Positions 8,344-17,859 of a stretch of DNA of 64,000 bases are shown one piece after another; positions within the stretch are counted from its first letter, which is position 1; each line of letters starts with the position of its first letter. Source of the DNA: Mycobacteroides chelonae (lineage in GTDB: Bacteria > Actinomycetota > Actinomycetes > Mycobacteriales > Mycobacteriaceae); assembly GCA_014204435.1 (NCBI GenBank), contig JACHLF010000001.1, positions 124,001 through 188,000 of the forward strand, in the 5' to 3' direction. The translations under genes were made by a program, and so were the position numbers. The notes under the pieces were generated by a model. That model saw only the letters and a list, made by a program, of their open reading frames with translations. It made no database searches and was not told the origin of the DNA.

Positions 8344-9003
8344 ATGTCAGGGCGACCGCGGCGTACCAGTCCCATTCGTGAGGGAAAAACCACTCGCGAC
8401 GAGATTCTCGACGCCTCGGCCGAGTTGTTCACCACTGACGGGTTCGCGGCAACCACCACGCGGCGCATCGCCGAGTCGGTGGGCGTCCAGCAGGCCTCGC
8501 TGTACTACCACTTCAAAACCAAGGACGACATCCTCGATGCGCTGTTGGCGATGACGATCGACCAGCCGCTGCACTACGCGGCACTGATCGCAGGACGCCC
8601 GGAGCCCGCGGTCGTGCGTCTCTATGCGCTGGCGCTTGCCGATGCCGCGCAGCTGGCCGCGAGCCGGTGGAACCTGGGCGCTCTCTATCTATTACCCGAT
8701 CTGCGTGCGGACCGGTTTGTCGGGTTCCGGCGCAAGCGCGATCAGCTGCGTACCCGCTATCAGGACCTTGCGGCGGCTGCGTGTGGCGCGGGCATGGTCC
8801 GCGACGGGGTGGAACGGCTGCCCTTCCGGCTCGTGGAGTCGGTGATCATGCTGCGTGCGGACGGGGATTCGATCGCCCCGGAGGCATTGGCCGACGCGAC
8901 CTTGCGCGTCGTGGGGGTCAGCGGGGATGCTGGAGAGGTCGAGGGGGCGGCTAGAGCGTTGTTAAGGCAGCTTGACTGGCCGGTGGCCGTTCCTAAGAGG
9001 TAG
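8344..9003 (+). CDS. TetR-family transcriptional regulator
   Basis: A 219-residue TetR regulator. The DNA-binding domain runs from about residue 15 to 65 (TRDEILDASAELFTTDGFAATTTRRIAESVG, then ASLYYHFKTKDDILDALL, each part of one block). The C-terminal ligand domain is divergent and gives no ligand clue. ATG 8344 (MSGRPRRTSP) is preferred over ATG 8266 because the family domain normally begins near the N-terminus and AAGGG precedes it. It is transcribed away from the permease operon and is the likely local controller of it. Confidence 0.88.
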   Translation: MSGRPRRTSPIREGKTTRDEILDASAELFTTDGFAATTTRRIAESVGVQQASLYYHFKTKDDILDALLAMTIDQPLHYAALIAGRPEPAVVRLYALALADAAQLAASRWNLGALYLLPDLRADRFVGFRRKRDQLRTRYQDLAAAACGAGMVRDGVERLPFRLVESVIMLRADGDSIAPEALADATLRVVGVSGDAGEVEGAARALLRQLDWPVAVPKR

Positions 9004-9076
9004 GCACAGCACGCCGTGCTAGGGTGCCGTCCAGTGCAAGAAAGCCGATGTTGATGGGAATTAGGTGCTCCAATAA

Positions 9077-9946
<870 letters not shown>

Positions 9947-9962
9947 CGAGACTTAACAGGTC

Positions 9963-9994
9963 AACGCCGTCTCACGCTTGCGCGAGGCGGCGTT
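9963..9994. terminator. Bidirectional terminator between umaA and ppk2
   Basis: AACGCCGTCTC (9963-9973) pairs with GAGGCGGCGTT (9984-9994) through one G-T pair, with a 10-base loop. A T-rich stretch follows on the plus strand. It sits between two convergent genes and overlaps the last codons of ppk2. Confidence 0.75.
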
Positions 9995-10811
9995 TCTGTT
10001 CCTCAATGTCGAAATCAGCGGGCGGCCACGAGAGATTGAGGCTATCGAGTGTTTCGTCGAGAAGTGCGGTCACCGCGAGCCTGCTGAACCACTTGCGGTC
10101 GCAGGGAATGACGTGCCAGGGTGCGTACTCGGTGCTGGTCTGCTCCAGCACCGCTTGATAGGCCTGCTGGTAGGCGGGCCAGAACGCGCGCTCGTCGATG
10201 TCGTTGGGATTGAACTTCCAGTACTTGTCGGGGCGGTCCAGGCGCTCGGCCAGGCGTTTCTTCTGTTCGTCGAGCGATACGACCAGTGCCACTTTGAGGA
10301 TCGTCGTGCCGGCCTCCGTTAGCTCTTTCTCGAAGGCGTTGATCTCGTCGTAGCGGGCGCCCCAGACCGTCGGAGGCACCAGGTCGTGGACTCGCACCAC
10401 CAGCACGTCCTCATAGTGCGAACGGTCGAAGACCCCAAGCTGCCCACCTGCGGGCAGTGCGTTGCGAATCCGCCACAGGTAGTGGTGATTACGCTCGTCC
10501 TCGGTGGGCACCCCGAAGCTCGCATGTTCAATTCCCTGCGGATCGACTTGCCCGACCACATGTTTGACGATGCCTCCCTTACCGGAGGTGTCCATGCCCT
10601 GCAGGACCAGCAGCACCGAGCGGTGGTCTCCGCTACGCCCGTTGGCGTACAGCATCTCTTGCAGCAGCCCCAAGCGTTCGGACAGTTCCGCCTGCAGTGC
10701 CTCGCCGTCCTCTCGCGCCCCGTCGAACCCGGGGGTGGACCGGGAGTCGACCTCGGCGAACTTCAGGCCCGGTCGATAGCGCAGTGCGGATGTGTCGATC
10801 CTGAGGGTCAT
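9972..10811 (-). CDS. ppk2: Polyphosphate kinase 2 family protein
   Basis: A 279-residue PPK2-family kinase, which moves phosphate between inorganic polyphosphate and nucleotides in the cytosol. The Walker A-like loop GMDTSGKGG is at 72-80. The Walker B/lid region FDRSHYEDVLVVRVHDLVP follows, as does the DRPDKYWKFNPNDIDER stretch typical of the family. It is a single-domain enzyme of usual length. Start ATG 10811 is the only good in-frame choice. It stands alone, convergent with umaA, and is not part of the M. tuberculosis order here. Subclass (ADP, GDP or AMP use) cannot be set by eye. Confidence 0.9.
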   Translation of the reverse strand: MTLRIDTSALRYRPGLKFAEVDSRSTPGFDGAREDGEALQAELSERLGLLQEMLYANGRSGDHRSVLLVLQGMDTSGKGGIVKHVVGQVDPQGIEHASFGVPTEDERNHHYLWRIRNALPAGGQLGVFDRSHYEDVLVVRVHDLVPPTVWGARYDEINAFEKELTEAGTTILKVALVVSLDEQKKRLAERLDRPDKYWKFNPNDIDERAFWPAYQQAYQAVLEQTSTEYAPWHVIPCDRKWFSRLAVTALLDETLDSLNLSWPPADFDIEEQKRRLAQA

Positions 10812-10836
10812 GCCCAGTGACCCTAGCGAGTTCGGC

Positions 10837-11568
10837 TTACGCCGAGTGGATTTGGTGCGGTTGTGGCGGGGGCAGAATGGGTGAGGGGTGCGGCATGTCG
10901 ACGAACTTTTCCCGGGAGCCGCCCACGTCCACGATGCCGAGCAGAGCGTTCCAGGCGATCATCGTCAGGTAGTCAATGAGTTCATCGGCGCTGATACGCG
11001 GATGCGACATCCACGAGTGCGTGGCCAGCTGAACGCCACCGACGATCATGTACGCCCATGGTTCCACCCCGTGGGTATCCATTCCCGCCTCGTGGCTGCG
11101 CCGCCGGAACATCAGCGCGAGCATGCGGGCGATGATCCGCTCGGAATCGGCGATGGCCTTGCTGCGGCTCGCGGAGCTGTTGGCCATGACGAAGGGATAG
11201 ATCTCCGGTTCGGCGGCGACCGTCTCGACATAGGCCTTGATGAGTGACCGGGTGAGGTCATAGCCATCGAGGCGCGCCGAGAGAGCCGCGGCCATCTTGG
11301 GGATCAGGGTGGTCTGTGCGAACCGGGTCATGACGGCGGTGGTCAGATCGTTCTTGTCGACGAAGTACCGGTAGAGCACGGTCTTGGATACACCAATATC
11401 GGATGCGATCTCATCCATGCTGATATCGCGTCCTCGATGCCTGATGGCATCAAGTGTGCCGTCCACGAGTTCGGTGCGCCGTTCCACTTTGTGCTTATGC
11501 CAGCGGCGCTTGCGACCATCAGTCTTGATAGCCGCAGGCTGCGTTTTACTTGCCACGGTTATCGCCAC
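10837..11568 (-). CDS. TetR-family regulator (Rv0472c-like)
   Basis: A TetR regulator of about 243 residues. The HTH region is GRDISMDEIASDIGVSKTVLYRYF, split by the usual turn, followed by DKNDLTTAV. The tail is proline- and histidine-rich (PPPQPHQIHSA). Position between umaA and the DUF445 gene matches Rv0472c. I place the start at GTG 11568, which leaves a short divergent promoter. GTG 11556 is an alternative, and starts further up would run through the palindrome at 11577-11590. It probably represses itself and the divergent DUF445 gene through that palindrome. Confidence 0.85.
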   Translation of the reverse strand: MAITVASKTQPAAIKTDGRKRRWHKHKVERRTELVDGTLDAIRHRGRDISMDEIASDIGVSKTVLYRYFVDKNDLTTAVMTRFAQTTLIPKMAAALSARLDGYDLTRSLIKAYVETVAAEPEIYPFVMANSSASRSKAIADSERIIARMLALMFRRRSHEAGMDTHGVEPWAYMIVGGVQLATHSWMSHPRISADELIDYLTMIAWNALLGIVDVGGSREKFVDMPHPSPILPPPQPHQIHSA

Positions 11569-11576
11569 ATTCCCAT

Positions 11577-11590
11577 AGTTATCTGTAACT
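11577..11590. promoter_or_regulatory. Palindrome between TetR and DUF445 genes
   Basis: AGTTA-TCTG-TAACT is a perfect inverted repeat in the 55-base gap between the divergent starts at 11568 and 11624. It is the natural operator candidate for the adjacent TetR protein. Confidence 0.55.
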
Positions 11591-11623
11591 GATACTACTG
11601 GACGGGGTCCTTGGGGGTGCGTA

Positions 11624-12967
11624 GTGCGACCCATACCGGATGATGGAGTGGTGGCAGGCAAGCACAGCGATCAGCCGCGCACGCGGAAAGCGCCCGGTGG
11701 TGTCTTCGCGATGGGCAATTCGGCCGTCGACGAGGAGCGCCGCAAGCAGCTCCGCCGAATGAAAGCCGTGGCCACGGGGTTCCTCATCGGGGCCACCGTG
11801 TTGTTTCTGGCCTGCCGGTGGTGGCAGTCGGTGGGTGCGCCGGGCTGGGTGGGTTATGTCGGAGCGGCCGCTGAGGCCGGCATGGTCGGCGCGCTTGCGG
11901 ACTGGTTTGCTGTAACCGCGTTGTTCCGACATCCGCTTGGGCTAAAGATCCCGCATACCGCGATCATCAAGCGCAAGAAGGATCAGCTGGGCGAGGGACT
12001 CGGCAACTTCGTGCGTGAGAACTTCATGTCGCCCGCCGTCATCACCGCCAAGGTGCGGGACGCGCAGATCGCGGGTCGGCTGGGCGCGTGGTTGGGCGAC
12101 CGGTCGCATGCCGAGCGGGTCGCCGCCGAGGCTTCCACGGTGCTGCGGGTCGGTGCGCAGATGCTGCGAGACGAGGACGTGCAACAGACCATCGACAGCG
12201 TGATCGTGCGCAGGATTGCCGAACCCAAATGGGGGCCGCCGGTGGGCAGGGTGCTCTCGACCGTCCTCAAGGAGGATCGGCACGCGCCGGTGATTCAGCT
12301 GCTGTGCGATCGGGCCTTCGAATGGGCGCTGGGCGCCAGCGACACCATCGACCGGGTGGTGCTGCGTGACTCGCCCAGCTGGACGCCCAAGTTCGTCGAC
12401 CATTTCGTGGGCGACCGCATCTATCGCGAACTGGTGGACTTCACCGACAAGGTGCGCCGCAATCCCGATCATGATCTGCGCCAATCGGTGAACAGGCTGC
12501 TGTATGAGTTCGCCGATGACCTGCAGCACGACGACCTGACCATCGCCAAGGCCGAGGCGATCAAGGCCAGACTGATGGCGCGTGAGGAAGTTCAGAATGC
12601 GGCGGCCACCGCGTGGTCGGCGGCCAAGAAGATGATTACCGAATCCGTGGACGATCCGTCCAGCGAGTTACGCACGCGGATCGCTGACACCGTGGTGCGC
12701 ATCGGGGAGACGCTGCGTGACGACTCTGCGGTGCGGGACAAGGTGGACAGTTGGATCGAGCGCGCCGCGCGCCATCTCGTCGATCAGTACGGGGCAGAGA
12801 TCACGGCGGTCATCACCGAAACCATCGAGCGTTGGGACGCCGAGGAGGCCAGTCGCCGGATCGAACTGCACGTCGGTCGTGACCTGCAGTTCATTCGCAT
12901 CAACGGCACCGTCGTGGGTTCGCTGGCAGGACTGGTGATCTACACCGTGGCGCAGCTGCTCTTCTGA
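11624..12967 (+). CDS. DUF445 membrane protein (Rv0473-like)
   Basis: A 447-residue protein of the DUF445/YjiN family, function unknown. A membrane segment is seen near residues 46-65 (GFLIGATVLFLACRWW) followed by GWVGYVGAAAEAGMVGALADWFAV, the family signature. A second membrane segment closes the chain (IRINGTVVGSLAGLVIYTVA, part). The long middle is helical and charged. GTG 11624 is used as start; GTG 11648 and ATG 11711 are alternatives, and all keep the membrane segment. It matches Rv0473 by place next to the divergent TetR gene. Confidence 0.85.
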   Translation: MRPIPDDGVVAGKHSDQPRTRKAPGGVFAMGNSAVDEERRKQLRRMKAVATGFLIGATVLFLACRWWQSVGAPGWVGYVGAAAEAGMVGALADWFAVTALFRHPLGLKIPHTAIIKRKKDQLGEGLGNFVRENFMSPAVITAKVRDAQIAGRLGAWLGDRSHAERVAAEASTVLRVGAQMLRDEDVQQTIDSVIVRRIAEPKWGPPVGRVLSTVLKEDRHAPVIQLLCDRAFEWALGASDTIDRVVLRDSPSWTPKFVDHFVGDRIYRELVDFTDKVRRNPDHDLRQSVNRLLYEFADDLQHDDLTIAKAEAIKARLMAREEVQNAAATAWSAAKKMITESVDDPSSELRTRIADTVVRIGETLRDDSAVRDKVDSWIERAARHLVDQYGAEITAVITETIERWDAEEASRRIELHVGRDLQFIRINGTVVGSLAGLVIYTVAQLLF

Positions 12968-13025
12968 AAGGCCCTGACCCGGGCATTCCCACGCGGGAGT
13001 GACGTGGCGCACATCGCTAACAGAA

Positions 13026-13045
13026 GTGCTTGCAATAGCTAGCAC
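13026..13045. promoter_or_regulatory. Operator-like inverted repeat before the XRE regulator
   Basis: GTGCTTGC-AATA-GCTAGCAC pairs at seven of eight positions and lies 21 bases upstream of the XRE start codon. This suits autoregulation by the HTH protein, and possibly control of the hbhA gene behind it. Confidence 0.55.
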
Positions 13046-13065
13046 TGCAGCTTACGGTGGTTCTT

Positions 13066-13482
13066 ATGCCACAGGAATCTGATCTCGCCGCAGCGGTGAG
13101 CAACGCCGCCTCCGATATCGGCGGTTTTATCCGGGCCCAGCGCGAGGCCGCTCAGGTTTCCGTGCGCCAGCTGGCCGAGAAGGCCGGAGTGAGCAACCCG
13201 TACCTCAGCCAGATCGAACGCGGACTGCGCCGTCCGTCGGCCGAGGTGCTCAATCAGATCGCAAAGGCGCTCAGGGTTTCGGCGGAGGTGTTGTACGTGC
13301 GTGCGGGCATTTTGGATCGCAGTGATGCCAGCCCGGTACGGGACGCCGTCATTGCCGATACCTTCATCACCGAGCGGCAGAAGCAGGTGTTGTTGGACGT
13401 CTACAGCTCATTCGTTCAGCAAAACGCGGAAGCCCAGTCGGATCCAGCTGAATCCGACCCCGACGCTCCTGGCGACAACTGA
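13066..13482 (+). CDS. XRE-family helix-turn-helix regulator (Rv0474-like)
   Basis: A 138-residue DNA-binding protein. The HTH_3 domain occupies about residues 17-75 ([21 protein letters not shown], then [20 protein letters not shown]). A short C-terminal tail with acidic residues follows. ATG 13066 ([11 protein letters not shown]) is chosen over GTG 13057. It directly precedes hbhA, as Rv0474 precedes hbhA in M. tuberculosis, and probably binds the inverted repeat at 13026-13045. Confidence 0.9.
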   Translation: MPQESDLAAAVSNAASDIGGFIRAQREAAQVSVRQLAEKAGVSNPYLSQIERGLRRPSAEVLNQIAKALRVSAEVLYVRAGILDRSDASPVRDAVIADTFITERQKQVLLDVYSSFVQQNAEAQSDPAESDPDAPGDN

Positions 13483-13514
13483 ATAACTTTCCCCATCCCC
13501 GAAAGGAATCTGGC

Positions 13515-14162
<648 letters not shown>

Positions 14163-14179
14163 GCAGTTCCAGCTCCGAC

Positions 14180-14220
14180 GGCCACCCGATCAGCCACGTA
14201 GGCTGGTCGGGTGGCCTTTT
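14180..14220 (+). terminator. Intrinsic terminator of hbhA overlapping the next start codon
   Basis: A 16-base stem (14180-14195 with 14201-14216, one G-T pair, 5-base loop) followed by TTTTCTTATTCT is a textbook terminator. Its right arm contains the GTG at 14211 that starts the next gene, so the hairpin may also affect translation of that gene. Confidence 0.85.
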
Positions 14221-14489
14221 CTTATTCTGTCTTCTCGCTGATCTCGCTCGTTGCCCTGATCGCGGCGATCGTCGCGTTGATCCATGCCGCGCTGCAGCCC
14301 GCGGACGCGTTCCTGGCGGCCGAGAAGCAGACCAAGACCACCTGGATCGTCATCCTCGCCGCGGTGGCCGTGTTTTCCCTGATACCGGGGTTGGAGCTGT
14401 TGACGGCAGGCGTCGCCGCAGTGGCCGCCGGGGTGTACTTCGTCGATGTCCGTCCCCGGGTGCTTGAGGTGCAGGGCAAGTCGCGGTGA
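14211..14489 (+). CDS. DUF2516 small membrane protein (Rv0476-like)
   Basis: A 92-residue integral membrane protein with two or three hydrophobic segments (SLISLVALIAAIVALIHAAL and WIVILAAVAVFSLI) and the conserved end YFVDVRPRVLEVQGKSR, which is nearly the same in Rv0476. Function unknown. The start GTG 14211 lies inside the hbhA terminator hairpin. No other start fits the family length. Confidence 0.85.
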   Translation: MAFSYSVFSLISLVALIAAIVALIHAALQPADAFLAAEKQTKTTWIVILAAVAVFSLIPGLELLTAGVAAVAAGVYFVDVRPRVLEVQGKSR

Positions 14490-14549
14490 TGAGCGTCGTG
14501 CGCGAAGAGCGTTGACGTCGATGAGCGTCGTGCGCGAAGAGCGTTGACG
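14488..14549 (+). repeat. Tandem 30-base direct repeat
   Basis: Two identical 30-base copies (14488-14517 and 14520-14549), separated by TC, begin at the stop codon of the DUF2516 gene and run into the start of the next gene. Each copy carries the same nine-codon frame, ATG to TGA, that would read MSVVREER. The second copy supplies the TTG start region of the downstream secreted protein. Confidence 0.9.
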
Positions 14550-14933
14550 CTCTTGCGCAGGGCCATGGCAATCATGGCGGTAACGGCCGCACTATTGGCG
14601 GGGAACGCAGTGTCCGCGGCCGCTGTGGAGTCCGTGCTCATTGACCATGTGTCCTGGGGTACAACATCTTTGGGGCTCACATTGCGTGTTTATCCAACAC
14701 CGCTCGGTCGTACCTATGAGGCTCCCGACGGCGCGGACCTGGCCTGGGCCGAGATCGTCTCGCTTGCCCCTGATGCGCAGACACCGGGTATGCGGATGCA
14801 GTTCGATTGCCATTGGTACGGACGGGTGTTCATCCCGAATAAGCCGAGCTGGAATCTGGAGCCCTGGCGCCCGCCGGTGGACGGGGTGCTGATGACGGTG
14901 TCGCACTGCAACCCGGGTGGCCCCGAGATCTAG
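14544..14933 (+). CDS. Secreted protein (Rv0477-like)
   Basis: A 129-residue protein with a signal peptide (RRAMAIMAVTAALLAGNAVSA), exported and of unknown function. The mature part has a pair of cysteines (FDCHWYG and SHCNPGG) that could form a disulfide. Place after the DUF2516 gene matches Rv0477. TTG 14544 is used because it keeps the basic n-region; ATG 14565 is the alternative. Confidence 0.8.
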   Translation: MTLLRRAMAIMAVTAALLAGNAVSAAAVESVLIDHVSWGTTSLGLTLRVYPTPLGRTYEAPDGADLAWAEIVSLAPDAQTPGMRMQFDCHWYGRVFIPNKPSWNLEPWRPPVDGVLMTVSHCNPGGPEI

Positions 14934-14966
14934 GGCGCCTGTCCGCACCTCGGCGTCGTCAGATTC

Positions 14967-14989
14967 GCCGCCTGGAGGGCGGTCTTTTA
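14967..14989 (+). terminator. Short hairpin with T tract
   Basis: GCCGCC-TGGAG-GGCGGT followed by CTTTTAT forms a short stem about 35 bases after the secreted protein gene. It is a likely terminator. Confidence 0.5.
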
Positions 14990-15104
14990 TCTCGATGTTA
15001 TTGGCGGAAGTAAGGAATCACTAAAGCCTCAGACAGCCCAGTGGCAACTTTTCTTACCATTCTCCGCTTGCGTAACGCACACCTCGTGAGCAACGATTAC
15101 AACA

Positions 15105-15123
15105 GTGATCACAATCTGATCAC
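15105..15123. promoter_or_regulatory. GTGATCA-N5-TGATCAC palindrome upstream of rpf
   Basis: A perfect 7-base inverted repeat with a 5-base spacer lies 72 bases before the rpf start. It has the size of a dimer operator. It resembles but does not match the TGTGA-N6-TCACA consensus of Crp, which is known to act on rpfA in M. tuberculosis. Confidence 0.5.
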
Positions 15124-15194
15124 GACCGGCGTGGCAGGTGGTTTGGCGGATATCGCCTGATCTCACCGGGATAGAGGGATCGGGGTGCAGTGAC

Positions 15195-15659
15195 ATGAAG
15201 GTCGTCATGGACCGGGCACGATGGGTGCGCGACAGGCGTGCGGTGTGCCTGATCGTCAATGTGCTGTTCGTGATGTCGTTGTCCATGACCGCGAGCGTCG
15301 CATCGGCCGATTCTGTGAATTGGGATGCGATCGCAGAATGCGAATCCGATGGAAACTGGTCCGCAAATACTGGAAACGGTTTCTACGGCGGTCTGCAATT
15401 CAAGCCGTCCACGTGGGCTTCCCACGGTGGAGTCGGCAATCCTGCGGAAGCCTCGCGGGAACAACAGATCGCGGTCGCCGAGAATGTCCTGCAGACGCAG
15501 GGCCTGGGCGCGTGGCCGGAATGTGGCGGCGGTGGCTCCGGCCCGTTGACCGGCGGTCGATCGGGATGTCAGTTCGTTCCCGGGGGCAGCATCTTCGGGA
15601 TCGTGAACTTCCGTCAGATGTGTACCGGAGTCGTCAGATTGATTCCCCCTGCCGGCTAG
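15195..15659 (+). CDS. rpf: Resuscitation-promoting factor (RpfC/RpfE size)
   Basis: A 154-residue secreted muralytic factor. After a signal peptide ending near ASA-DS, the Rpf domain starts at [15 protein letters not shown], which holds the catalytic glutamate (CESDG). It goes on through [15 protein letters not shown] and [19 protein letters not shown]. It cuts peptidoglycan in the wall and promotes growth from dormancy. There is no LysM or other added domain, but a 40-residue tail with two more cysteines follows. ATG 15195 is preferred; ATG 15207 would also keep the signal peptide. Confidence 0.93.
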   Translation: MKVVMDRARWVRDRRAVCLIVNVLFVMSLSMTASVASADSVNWDAIAECESDGNWSANTGNGFYGGLQFKPSTWASHGGVGNPAEASREQQIAVAENVLQTQGLGAWPECGGGGSGPLTGGRSGCQFVPGGSIFGIVNFRQMCTGVVRLIPPAG

Positions 15660-15813
15660 TCCGACAGTGCTCCGTCGCGCGATACCTCACTGCTAGCCGT
15701 TCAAGATCGCACGGTCGGATTCCAGTCGATTACGGCGCCATGCGCCCTCGCCGTGATGACTGCCGTGGTGTGTGTGCCCGGGGTGGTAGAGACCCAACTA
15801 CTCGCACAGAAGA

Positions 15814-15832
15814 GTAGGTTTGGCTTACCTAA
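15814..15832 (+). promoter_or_regulatory. IdeR (iron) box upstream of mbtL
   Basis: GTAGGTTTGGCTTACCTAA matches the 19-base mycobacterial iron box TTAGGTTAGGCTAACCTAA at 16 positions. It lies 80 bases before the mbtL start, so iron-loaded IdeR should repress mbtL-mbtM-mbtN. Confidence 0.85.
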
Positions 15833-15911
15833 TGTGATTGGGATGGCCGGGGCCACGACGCGCCGGTGCCCTCATGTCCACCTGTAGTGAGCCATAAGGA
15901 GACCACTGGCC

Positions 15912-16193
15912 ATGTCGACCGATGTCGCCGAGAAGCTAGAGAAGATCCTGCGCGGGGAGCTCGCGGTCAGCGCGAACAAGATCACCCGGGACAAGCTGTT
16001 GATCGACGATCTCGGACTGGACTCGGTGGGATTCGCGCTCGGCCTCGTGCTCATCGAGGAACAGTTCGGCGTCACGCTCACCGAGGACCAGCTGCTGGTG
16101 TGCGACTCCTTCGGAGACCTCGTCGACATCGTCTCGGCCGGGCAGGCCAAGGAGGCGCCGGAAACGGCCAGCGCGCTTCCGGTCGCTGAATAG
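15912..16193 (+). CDS. mbtL: Mycobactin acyl carrier protein MbtL
   Basis: A 93-residue acyl carrier protein. The phosphopantetheine serine is Ser38 in LGLDSVGFAL. It should carry the long acyl chain that MbtK later places on the lysine of mycobactin. AAGGAG precedes ATG 15912. It begins the mbtL-mbtM-mbtN operon under an IdeR box, as in Rv1344-Rv1346. Confidence 0.92.
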   Translation: MSTDVAEKLEKILRGELAVSANKITRDKLLIDDLGLDSVGFALGLVLIEEQFGVTLTEDQLLVCDSFGDLVDIVSAGQAKEAPETASALPVAE

Positions 16194-16209
16194 AAGGCGG
16201 GAGAGTCTC

Positions 16210-17859
16210 ATGACAACTATCACAACGAATGTTGATGCGGTGCAAGGAAACGCATTGGCGGCGAAGGTTTCCCAGGCGTTGTTGTCCTCGTCCGCCGATC
16301 TGGTGATCATGGACGGCGCGACCCGGGAATGGACTCGGTATCCCTGGGCCGAGGTGCACGCCCGGGCGGAGACCGTGGCCGTCGACCTGCTCGAAAATGC
16401 CGCGAACGGGCCCGTGGGCGCGCTGGGTCTGATCGGCAATCCCACCGTCGACCTGGTGGCCAGTGTTCAGGGAGCCTGGCTGGCCGGCACGAGTGTGTCG
16501 TTCTTCCCAGGTCTGGTGCGCGGAGCCGATCTGGATCGGTGGGCGCACACGACCCTGGAGCGCTGCGCGGCCATCGGTGTCCGCACGATCTACAGCCACG
16601 GCCGGGAGCTGGAACAGCTGCGGGCCGTGTCGACGAGCATCCGGCTCGAGGATGTCGCGGATATCGGTGCGAAACCGCTGCCGCAGTCGTTCGCACCCGT
16701 TCAGAACGGGGATGAGTCCACTGCCGCGGTGCTGCAGAACTCGTCCGGTTCCACGGGCAGCCCGAAGACCGCTGTGCTTTCCCGCGGTGCCGTGATGAGC
16801 AACGTCAGCGCGATGGTCAGCCGTGCGCGCCTGAGCGGAGAAGACCTGACCTGTAGCTGGCTGCCGCTATACCACGACATGGGCCTGATTACATTGCTGG
16901 CTTCGCTGTGGACGGGCATGCCACTCTGGTTGGCGCCGAACAGTGCTTTTGCGGCCTCGCCCATCAGGTGGCTGGACTGGCTCACCGAAAGCGGCGCGAC
17001 ATATCTGATGGCCCCGAACTTCGCCTACGACATCATCGGCCGGTACGCGGGCAAGATCGATCGCGGCGTCGACCTGGGCAAGTTGCGTGCGGCCGTCAGC
17101 GCGGCCGAGCTGATCAACTGCGACGGTTTCGAGCGCTTCCTGACGGCGGCGACTCCGCATGGCTTCTCGCCGGGTGCGGCCGTGGCGGCCTGGGGCCTGG
17201 CCGAGGGCACGTGCGTCGTGACGATGACCCATCCCGGTGTCGGCGCCAGATCCGATGACGTTCTCGTCGCCACCCCCGATGGTGGTCAGGCGCCCCGTAG
17301 GTACGCACTGGTCGGCTCCCCGTTCGACGGCATGGAGGTCCGGGTAGTGCCTGCCGAGCGCGAGGTACCGGCGATCGGCGGCCGGGACGTGGGGCGGGTC
17401 GAAATCAAGGGCGCCTGCATGATGAACGGTTATCTGGGTAGCCCGCCGATCGACAAAGACGAATGGTTCAACACCGGCGATCTGGGCTATTTCCACGACG
17501 GCGACCTGGTCACCGTCGGCCGGTTCAAGGAACTCATCGTTCTTGCCGGCCGCAATGTGTACCCCATCGACGTCGAGCGGGCGGCGGCCTCGGTCGAGGG
17601 CGTGCGGGCCGGAAGAGTCGCCGCGGTGGGACTCGACGAAGGTGGCGTTCGCCCCAGGCTGGCGCTGGCCGTTGAGTACAAGGGCACCGACTTCGACGCT
17701 GCGCGTCGACAGGTGGTTCAGCGGGTGACTGCCGACTGCGGGGTGGTGCCCGCCGAGGTCGTTTTCGTGACTCCCGGTGACCTGCCTATCACGACGTCGG
17801 GCAAGCTGCGGCGTCTTGAAGTCAAGCGTCTTATCGAGACGGGCGGAGGCCTGCGATGA
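16210..17859 (+). CDS. mbtM: Fatty acyl-AMP ligase MbtM (FadD33 type)
   Basis: A 549-residue adenylate-forming enzyme that activates a fatty acid and loads it on MbtL. The ATP loop [18 protein letters not shown] is near residues 178-195. Core motifs are [19 protein letters not shown] and the hinge [25 protein letters not shown] (in pieces), and the C-terminal lysine is in [18 protein letters not shown] precedes ATG 16210. It overlaps mbtN by ATGA. Confidence 0.92.
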   Translation: MTTITTNVDAVQGNALAAKVSQALLSSSADLVIMDGATREWTRYPWAEVHARAETVAVDLLENAANGPVGALGLIGNPTVDLVASVQGAWLAGTSVSFFPGLVRGADLDRWAHTTLERCAAIGVRTIYSHGRELEQLRAVSTSIRLEDVADIGAKPLPQSFAPVQNGDESTAAVLQNSSGSTGSPKTAVLSRGAVMSNVSAMVSRARLSGEDLTCSWLPLYHDMGLITLLASLWTGMPLWLAPNSAFAASPIRWLDWLTESGATYLMAPNFAYDIIGRYAGKIDRGVDLGKLRAAVSAAELINCDGFERFLTAATPHGFSPGAAVAAWGLAEGTCVVTMTHPGVGARSDDVLVATPDGGQAPRRYALVGSPFDGMEVRVVPAEREVPAIGGRDVGRVEIKGACMMNGYLGSPPIDKDEWFNTGDLGYFHDGDLVTVGRFKELIVLAGRNVYPIDVERAAASVEGVRAGRVAAVGLDEGGVRPRLALAVEYKGTDFDAARRQVVQRVTADCGVVPAEVVFVTPGDLPITTSGKLRRLEVKRLIETGGGLR

